Assembly: GCA_015231435.1 (NCBI GenBank)
Contig: JADGBN010000017.1
Span: forward strand, 1-37,937
Reading direction: 5' to 3'
Source: Gammaproteobacteria bacterium
GTDB lineage: Bacteria > Pseudomonadota > Gammaproteobacteria > Thiohalomonadales > Thiohalomonadaceae
Length of the DNA: 37,937 bases
The notes under the pieces were generated by a model. The model saw nothing but the letters and a program-made list of their open reading frames with translations. It had not been told where the DNA came from and did no database searches. This document shows, in pieces, positions 33,714 through 37,937 of this stretch (position 1 is its first letter; each line of letters starts with the position of its first letter). Position numbers and translations under genes: made by a program.

Positions 33714-34241
33714 TCAGGTAATCGCTGCAATCGTCTTAATATCGGTGGTCACGCGACGCTGTTTACCCAGTACATCCAAGAGAAGAATCACCCGATCCTC
33801 GCCGCGTTGCTGGAAAATAATCCCCTCCAACCCCTCAAAAGCACCCATTTCAATACGCACCCGCTGCCCGGTAGTAAACTTTGCCTCAGGCTTGACAATA
33901 ATGCCCTGCTCATTACAGCGCTGCATTAGGGTGGTCATCAGCTGCTGTGGTACTTCAGGGATGATCATGCCAAAACGGACCAACCCTGAAACACCTAGGG
34001 TCGAGCGGATCGGCGCAATGTTCGTATCACCAAAAGCGAGCTGAACGAACAGATAACGCGGAAAGAGCGCCTCAATACGCTGCTCACGCCGCCCACGACG
34101 CAGCTGTGTTACCTGCAGGCGGGGAAAAAAGCAGTGGTAACCCTGGCGCTGCAGATTTTCAACGGCAACGGTTTCCTGACGTGGTTTACTCTGCACGACG
34201 TACCAAGGGGCATTTTGCATTAGCATCGACTCGGGGGTCAT
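33714..34241 (-). CDS. RfaH/NusG-like transcription elongation factor
   Basis: RfaH-type NusG paralogues bind elongating RNA polymerase and promote read-through of long surface-polysaccharide operons. The 175-residue protein has an N-terminal NGN domain (about 10-105; PWYVVQSKPRQETVAVENLQRQGYHCFFPR and LFPRYLFVQL) and a C-terminal KOW domain (about 122-172; TTGQRVRIEMGAFEGLEGI). ATG 34241 with GGAGGGGG just upstream is preferred over a start six codons earlier. Its place ahead of cysC-rfbACD fits a polysaccharide-operon antiterminator. I see no clear ops element, and it could equally be a LoaP-like or other NusG paralogue. Confidence 0.85.
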   Translation of the reverse strand: MTPESMLMQNAPWYVVQSKPRQETVAVENLQRQGYHCFFPRLQVTQLRRGRREQRIEALFPRYLFVQLAFGDTNIAPIRSTLGVSGLVRFGMIIPEVPQQLMTTLMQRCNEQGIIVKPEAKFTTGQRVRIEMGAFEGLEGIIFQQRGEDRVILLLDVLGKQRRVTTDIKTIAAIT

Positions 34242-34315
34242 AGATCCCCCTCCCACCATCGTGAGTTTTTCATAATCATAGGTATCCAGTCAGCAATTGA
34301 CGGCAAATTATCACC
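34242..34315 (-). promoter_or_regulatory. Short gap upstream of the RfaH-like gene with a possible promoter
   Basis: On the minus strand TTGCTG is followed after 16 bases by TATGAA, a passable sigma-70 pair, ahead of the GGAGGGGG site. This would separate the RfaH-like gene and its downstream genes from the rimO-lipoprotein pair. Evidence is weak. Confidence 0.25.
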
Positions 34316-35326
34316 CTACTCAAGCAGCTGTTGCACAAGACGTCGCGTAATCGCGATGGCAGCGGTGGCAAGGGCGATGTCCTCTGCCCGTTGCGGATCT
34401 GGTGTGCTTCCCGAATAGCTGCCCTGATGTTGCAGAAAGAATCGCTGCATCCGGTTACGGGCAGTTAACTGTAGGGCGAGTTCGACGCCCTCCCCCGGTT
34501 CAGAGCGAGGTTGAAACTCCGCCTGCTGCAGCTCCAGCAGCAGATCGCCCTCATCATCCCAGGGTTGTTGCAGCTGAGTGTTAAAACCAACCATTCCCAT
34601 CGCCGCAGCGAGACGCTGTGCGATCACCCTTTGCGCACCCGCATTTGCTATCTTTAACTGCAGCGTACGCAGGTGACTCTCCACAGCCTGATTCGTAAAC
34701 AGCCCACTCAGCGATAAGGGCGGTGTTGTCTGGTTAACAGCGGTTAGCAAGGTTAACTGCTGCGACATCACACTAACATCAATTTGCACTGCCCATCTTT
34801 TTAACAGCAGCTGCAGACGCGGCAGCGCTTTATCCACCTGAGCTAAGGCGAGATCAAGCTGGGCCAACTGGTCGGTTTTGCTCTTTAGTGCTAAAGTCAG
34901 GCTGCTGCCAGCGGTCTCACGTTTAAGTGCCATTAAGAGATAGAGCTGTCCGGAGGGACGATGCAGATACTCCTGTCGCTCCTCAAAGGGGAGAGAGGCA
35001 GGCAGTGCGGCTGCCCGCTGATTAAAGATCGCCGTGGCAAACTGCGCCACAATCCAGCCAACCCCCTGCTGCCGCACCGGCGGCGGCGTAATCTTTGCAC
35101 CGAGCTGCCGCAGTAGCGAGTTCTCGGCTGCGACGCGCAACGTGGTGCGCTCCGCCTCACTAATATGTTCAATATCCTCTGGCATAATTGACGCCACCCC
35201 ATAAAGATGGGTGGCATCAGGCGGTGCCGAAAAGATCCAAAGCGGCGTGCTCTCTGCCACCGGCTTAAGTAACGTACAGCCTGGGGTCAACCACAGCAAC
35301 AGCAATACCAACCATAAGTTACGCAT
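34316..35326 (-). CDS. LPP20-like lipoprotein of unknown function
   Basis: Starting at ATG 35326, which overlaps the rimO stop by 8 bases, the protein is 336 residues. It has a lipoprotein signal peptide [17 protein letters not shown] (lipidated Cys17). Residues about 27-85 ([20 protein letters not shown], then a helix with [20 protein letters not shown]) resemble the LPP20 lipoprotein domain. The rest is Leu/Gln-rich and includes a long helical stretch with a possible coiled coil (about 145-190). A longer in-frame start exists but lies inside rimO and would spoil the signal peptide. It is presumably anchored in the outer membrane; there is no functional evidence. Confidence 0.75.
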   Translation of the reverse strand: MRNLWLVLLLLWLTPGCTLLKPVAESTPLWIFSAPPDATHLYGVASIMPEDIEHISEAERTTLRVAAENSLLRQLGAKITPPPVRQQGVGWIVAQFATAIFNQRAAALPASLPFEERQEYLHRPSGQLYLLMALKRETAGSSLTLALKSKTDQLAQLDLALAQVDKALPRLQLLLKRWAVQIDVSVMSQQLTLLTAVNQTTPPLSLSGLFTNQAVESHLRTLQLKIANAGAQRVIAQRLAAAMGMVGFNTQLQQPWDDEGDLLLELQQAEFQPRSEPGEGVELALQLTARNRMQRFFLQHQGSYSGSTPDPQRAEDIALATAAIAITRRLVQQLLE

Positions 35327-36668
35327 GAAGATCATCAATAGCGCGGGCGTAGAGATCATGCTCATCCGCTGCGGTGATCTCCGCTGCAATCACCTCACCC
35401 ACCTCAATACCCGCCGCCCCGCTCACCACCACCACGCCATCAATCTCCGGTGCCTCTGCATAGGTGCGACCAATGGCTAAATCGCCATCGAGCTCATCAA
35501 TCACCACCCACTCGCGACGCCCGATACGTTGTTGCAAACGCGCCGCACTAATCTGCCCCTGATGCGCCATAAAACGCTGCAGACGCTCCGCTTTTACCGC
35601 CGCATCAACCGCACCTGACAGGCGGTTGGCAGCCGCACCCTCTACCGCTGAATAGCTGAATGCACCGGCACGATCAATTTGTGCCGCATCGAGAAAATCG
35701 AGCAGACGCTGAAACTCCGCCTCCCCTTCACCAGGGAAACCGACAATAAAGGTAGAACGAATCACTAACTCTGGGCACTTTTGTCGCCACTTAGCAATAC
35801 GCTGCAACATATTCTCCTGATCCGCCGGACGCCGCATCGCCTTTAAAATTGACGCATCGGCGTGTTGCAACGGCAGATCAAGGTAGGGCAACAGCAACCC
35901 CTCAGCCATTAAATCGACAATCGCATCCACATGAGGATAGGGATAGGTGTAGTGAAGGCGCACCCAGACTTCAAACTTTGCGAGTTCACGAATTAGGGTC
36001 TCAAGACGACTCGGCAGCGGTCGTCCTTGCCAAAAGGCGGTGCGGTAGTGGAGATCGACACCGTAGGCGGCGCTATCCTGTGCTACCAGTAACAGCTCCT
36101 GTACCCCGTCGTTCACCAACTTCTCCGCCTCATCGAGCAGATCACCTATCGGGCGGGAACGCAGGGCGCCGCGCATTGAGGGGATAATGCAGAAACTGCA
36201 ACGCTGATTACACCCCTCGGCAATTTTCAGATAGGCGTAGTGCCGTGGTGTCAGCTTAATGCCACTCGCCGGAAGCAGATCAAAACGGGGATCGTCCGTT
36301 TGCGGTAGTGCCTGCATCACTGCGGCTAACACTTCGCTAACCGCTTGCGGGCCGGTAATCGCAAGAAGCGCAGGAAAGCGCTCACGAATAAGCTCAACAC
36401 GCGCGCCGAGACAGCCGGTCACCACCACTTTGGAGCAGGCGTCCAGTGCTTCGCCAATGCTCTCCAGCGACTCTTCTATAGCGGCATCGATAAAGCCACA
36501 GGTATTGATAATCACCAAATCAGCAGCATCATAGCTACCCACTAACAGGTAACCCCGTGCCCGCAGTTCAGTTAAAATGCGTTCGGCATCGACAGTTGCC
36601 TTTGGGCAGCCAAGGCTGACAAAGCCAATCTGCCACGGTTTGGAAGGTGCGGGACAAGGACTATTCAT
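35319..36668 (-). CDS. rimO: Ribosomal protein S12 methylthiotransferase
   Basis: RimO adds a methylthio group to the conserved aspartate of ribosomal protein S12 using two iron-sulfur clusters. The 449-residue protein has the N-terminal MTTase domain with cluster cysteines in [20 protein letters not shown] and VTGCLG. The radical-SAM motif CNQRCSFC is followed by IPSMRG(A)LRSRP, and a C-terminal TRAM domain covers about 375-440. Length fits the family. It is transcribed divergently from apaG, with a 92-base gap that holds a CATAAT hexamer at 36716-36721. Confidence 0.97.
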   Translation of the reverse strand: MNSPCPAPSKPWQIGFVSLGCPKATVDAERILTELRARGYLLVGSYDAADLVIINTCGFIDAAIEESLESIGEALDACSKVVVTGCLGARVELIRERFPALLAITGPQAVSEVLAAVMQALPQTDDPRFDLLPASGIKLTPRHYAYLKIAEGCNQRCSFCIIPSMRGALRSRPIGDLLDEAEKLVNDGVQELLLVAQDSAAYGVDLHYRTAFWQGRPLPSRLETLIRELAKFEVWVRLHYTYPYPHVDAIVDLMAEGLLLPYLDLPLQHADASILKAMRRPADQENMLQRIAKWRQKCPELVIRSTFIVGFPGEGEAEFQRLLDFLDAAQIDRAGAFSYSAVEGAAANRLSGAVDAAVKAERLQRFMAHQGQISAARLQQRIGRREWVVIDELDGDLAIGRTYAEAPEIDGVVVVSGAAGIEVGEVIAAEITAADEHDLYARAIDDLHA

Positions 36669-36760
36669 GCAGCTATTTTAAAGCAAATTGCTGCATTTTA
36701 CCCGCATTGAAATGGCATAATATCGCCCTACCCAAGATTACCAGGATCACCAACAACCCT
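36669..36760. promoter_or_regulatory. Divergent promoter region of rimO and apaG
   Basis: This 92-base AT-rich gap must hold both promoters. CATAAT at 36716-36721 is a good -10 candidate for apaG, but no -35 hexamer at the ideal distance is seen (TTGCTG at 36688-36693 is 22 bases away). The ribosome-binding site of apaG is weak. Confidence 0.3.
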
Positions 36761-37141
36761 ATGGATCTGCCTGTTCCCAAAATTGAGATTAGCGTTAAAA
36801 CCCAATATCTCGAAGCACAATCACATCCTGATGAGGAGCGTTACCTCTTCACCTACACCATTACCATTGTTAATCACGGCAGCATGGCTGTCACCCTACG
36901 CAGCCGCCACTGGATTATCCACCATGACGAGCAGACCCGCGAAGAGGTTTTCGGGGATGGCGTTATAGGCAACTTCCCCTACCTTAAAGCAGGTGAAAGT
37001 TACACCTACAGCAGCGGTACGGTGATGCGCAACCCCATCGGCAGTATGGAGGGGAGCTATGATTTCATCAGTAATGACGGGGTTAAGTTTACCGTACCCA
37101 TTCCGTTGTTCACCCTAATTATCCCGAGCAAGCTGCACTAA
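36761..37141 (+). CDS. apaG: ApaG protein
   Basis: ApaG is a small cytoplasmic protein with a fibronectin type III-like fold, often encoded near rsmA-apaH, whose biochemical role is unsettled. The 126-residue product matches the family closely through FTYTITIVNHGSMAVTLRSRHWIIHH, the GVIG(N)FPYLKAGESYTYSSG stretch and the MEGSYDF segment. The chosen start ATG 36761 gives the family length (E. coli 125). The frame runs further upstream but that part does not match. rsmA and apaH are not adjacent here. Confidence 0.95.
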   Translation: MDLPVPKIEISVKTQYLEAQSHPDEERYLFTYTITIVNHGSMAVTLRSRHWIIHHDEQTREEVFGDGVIGNFPYLKAGESYTYSSGTVMRNPIGSMEGSYDFISNDGVKFTVPIPLFTLIIPSKLH

Positions 37142-37206
37142 CCATTCGAAGTAACCCGTATTCAGGATTAGCCACAGAACCTCACCACCTCAAGGAGCCA
37201 TTTATA

Positions 37207-37617
37207 GTGCTTATCGATATTAACCATGCCCGAATCACCCATCTGGAGTGGGAGTTTGAGTTAGAGGATATCCTCAGCGGCAGAAAACGCAATCATAATG
37301 ATGTCACCAGCCACGACGAGTGTATGCTGGGTACTTGGCTCTATCGTGAAGGGTTAAAACGCTACGGCCATATTGCCGAACTCGTCTTGCTGGAGAAACA
37401 TCACACCACCTTTCACCGCGAGGCAAAAAAGGTGCTGCGTGAGCATCAGCTCAATAACAGTGAGGCGGCTAACGTCGCCTTTGCAGAAGTACAGAGCCTA
37501 AGTCGCGAAATTATCTTTCTGCTCACGGTGGTGGAGTATCGTATTATTAAACGGCAACAGAAAGTAGAAGCGATAAAACACCCTATCCGCTCACTACGAC
37601 GGATTCTTTTTGGTTAA
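37207..37617 (+). CDS. Stand-alone CZB-type zinc-binding protein
   Basis: CZB (chemoreceptor zinc-binding) domains bind zinc through three His and one Cys, and often regulate chemoreceptors or diguanylate cyclases. This 136-residue protein carries the pattern on its own: H12xxW15, then H36xxC39xLGxW44 (HDECMLGTW), then H66 and H70 in HHTTFH. A helical remainder and a basic C-terminal tail follow. There is no receptor or output domain, so it may act in trans. The start is GTG 37207 with AAGGAG at 37192-37197. A CheX-like gene begins 238 bases downstream in the same direction, which supports a chemotaxis or signalling link. Confidence 0.85.
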   Translation: MLIDINHARITHLEWEFELEDILSGRKRNHNDVTSHDECMLGTWLYREGLKRYGHIAELVLLEKHHTTFHREAKKVLREHQLNNSEAANVAFAEVQSLSREIIFLLTVVEYRIIKRQQKVEAIKHPIRSLRRILFG

Positions 37618-37635
37618 CTACGTCACCGCTGGCGA

Positions 37636-37784
37636 TATACCCGTCATCCTTGAAAACGGTGGTTCGTTGCACCAAAGGCAGGCTGCGCACGCTGCAGTCG
37701 CTCACCCCAATCACATAGGTTATCTATGCTCATGGGGATTCGCGACTTTGCCGCCTTCCATCATTTCCAATGATTTTGGGTATA
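37636..37784. repeat. 149-bp imperfect palindrome with TATACCC/GGGTATA ends (MITE- or REP-like)
   Basis: The element begins TATACCCGTCATCCTTG (37636) and ends GGGTATA (37784). Comparing the two ends on opposite strands shows matches over about 27 bases. Inner segments (AGTCGC..ACCCC..CATAG against AGTCGCGAATCCCCAT..GCATAG) also pair, so the whole unit is an imperfect palindrome. It resembles, from memory, a common interspersed repeat of enterobacteria with the same ends and a central ggggattcg...ttgccgcctt stretch. A partial second copy is at 3671-3700. The 74-codon frame across it is not credible as a gene. Confidence 0.75.
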
Positions 37785-37855
37785 GATCGTTGACAGCTAT
37801 CCATCGCAAGCGCTACGCTTCATCCACCAGATAACGCTAAAGATAAAGGGCCCCC

Positions 37856-37937
37856 ATGGATAGCTTTAATGCGCGCTACCTTACTTTTTGTAAACCCTAT
37901 ATTGATGCCACACAAACGGTCTACAGCACGATGGTAC
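37856..37937 (+). CDS. CheX-like chemotaxis protein, N-terminus only (partial)
   Basis: ATG 37856, with AAAGGG a few bases upstream, opens a frame that runs off the right edge after 27 codons. The residues ARYLTFCKPYIDATQTVYSTMV resemble the N-terminal helix of CheX-type CheY-P phosphatases, which begin with a similar ‘FI-AT--VF-TM’ pattern. Only this helix is visible, so the assignment is tentative. Proximity to the CZB protein is consistent with a chemotaxis role. Confidence 0.55.
   Translation, partial: MDSFNARYLTFCKPYIDATQTVYSTMV

Noticed and set aside
37610-37834. 74-codon frame after the CZB gene
   Set aside because: It lies almost wholly in the 149-bp palindrome; the residues are what the repeat happens to encode.

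Overview
The window is chromosomal DNA of a gammaproteobacterium. Three things point there: the block hisB-hisH-hisA-hisF-hisI-hisE-HIT-tatABC, the DapD/DapE succinylase route to lysine, and an RmlA/RmlC/RmlD sugar block preceded by a RfaH/NusG-like factor. A complete cbb3 oxidase operon suggests microaerobic respiration. A CbbQ/NorQ + CbbO/NorD pair hints at an autotrophic or denitrifying relative, but no Rubisco or NO reductase gene is present. Assignments rest on reading the protein sequences; no database search was possible.

Layout. (1) 1-526: the 5' part of an sbcD-like nuclease gene on the minus strand, whose recognisable homology stops near position 101 where a different plus-strand reading frame ends. 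(2) 804-3609: dapD, a coiled-coil/winged-helix DNA-binding protein and dapE, with good terminators after the first two genes. (3) 3683-6259 (minus): a large protein with a coiled coil, a metallo-beta-lactamase domain and two cyclic-nucleotide-binding-like domains, flanked on both sides by palindromic repeats. (4) 6481-21936 (minus, read right to left): an almost gap-free run hisBHAFIE - HIT - tatABC - pyrB - cbbQ/norQ - cbbO/norD - gspJ - gspK - gspL - gspM - gspC/N-like - gspD. gspJ has an in-frame TGA inside its prepilin signal. (5) 22428-25851 (plus): ccoNOQP followed by a 45-residue one-helix membrane protein before a strong terminator; a candidate FNR/ANR site lies upstream. (6) 25962-30637 (plus): mfd and a protein with EF-hand-like loops. 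(7) 30688-36668 (minus): rimO - lipoprotein - RfaH-like factor - cysC - rmlA - rmlC - rmlD. (8) 36761-37937 (plus): apaG, a stand-alone CZB zinc-binding protein, a roughly 149-bp imperfect palindrome, and the first codons of a CheX-like gene.

How it fits together. The his genes and hisI/hisE supply histidine. TatABC exports folded proteins such as cofactor-loaded enzymes. The gsp genes encode the inner-membrane platform, minor pseudopilins and secretin of a type II secretion system, whose E, F, G, H and I genes must lie elsewhere. The rml genes make dTDP-L-rhamnose for surface polysaccharide, and the RfaH-like factor just upstream is a plausible antiterminator for that class of operon. The most unusual items are the stop codon in gspJ, the metallo-beta-lactamase/double cNMP protein, the small membrane protein attached to the cbb3 operon, and a palindromic repeat family whose end also forms the last codons and stop of the metallo-beta-lactamase gene.
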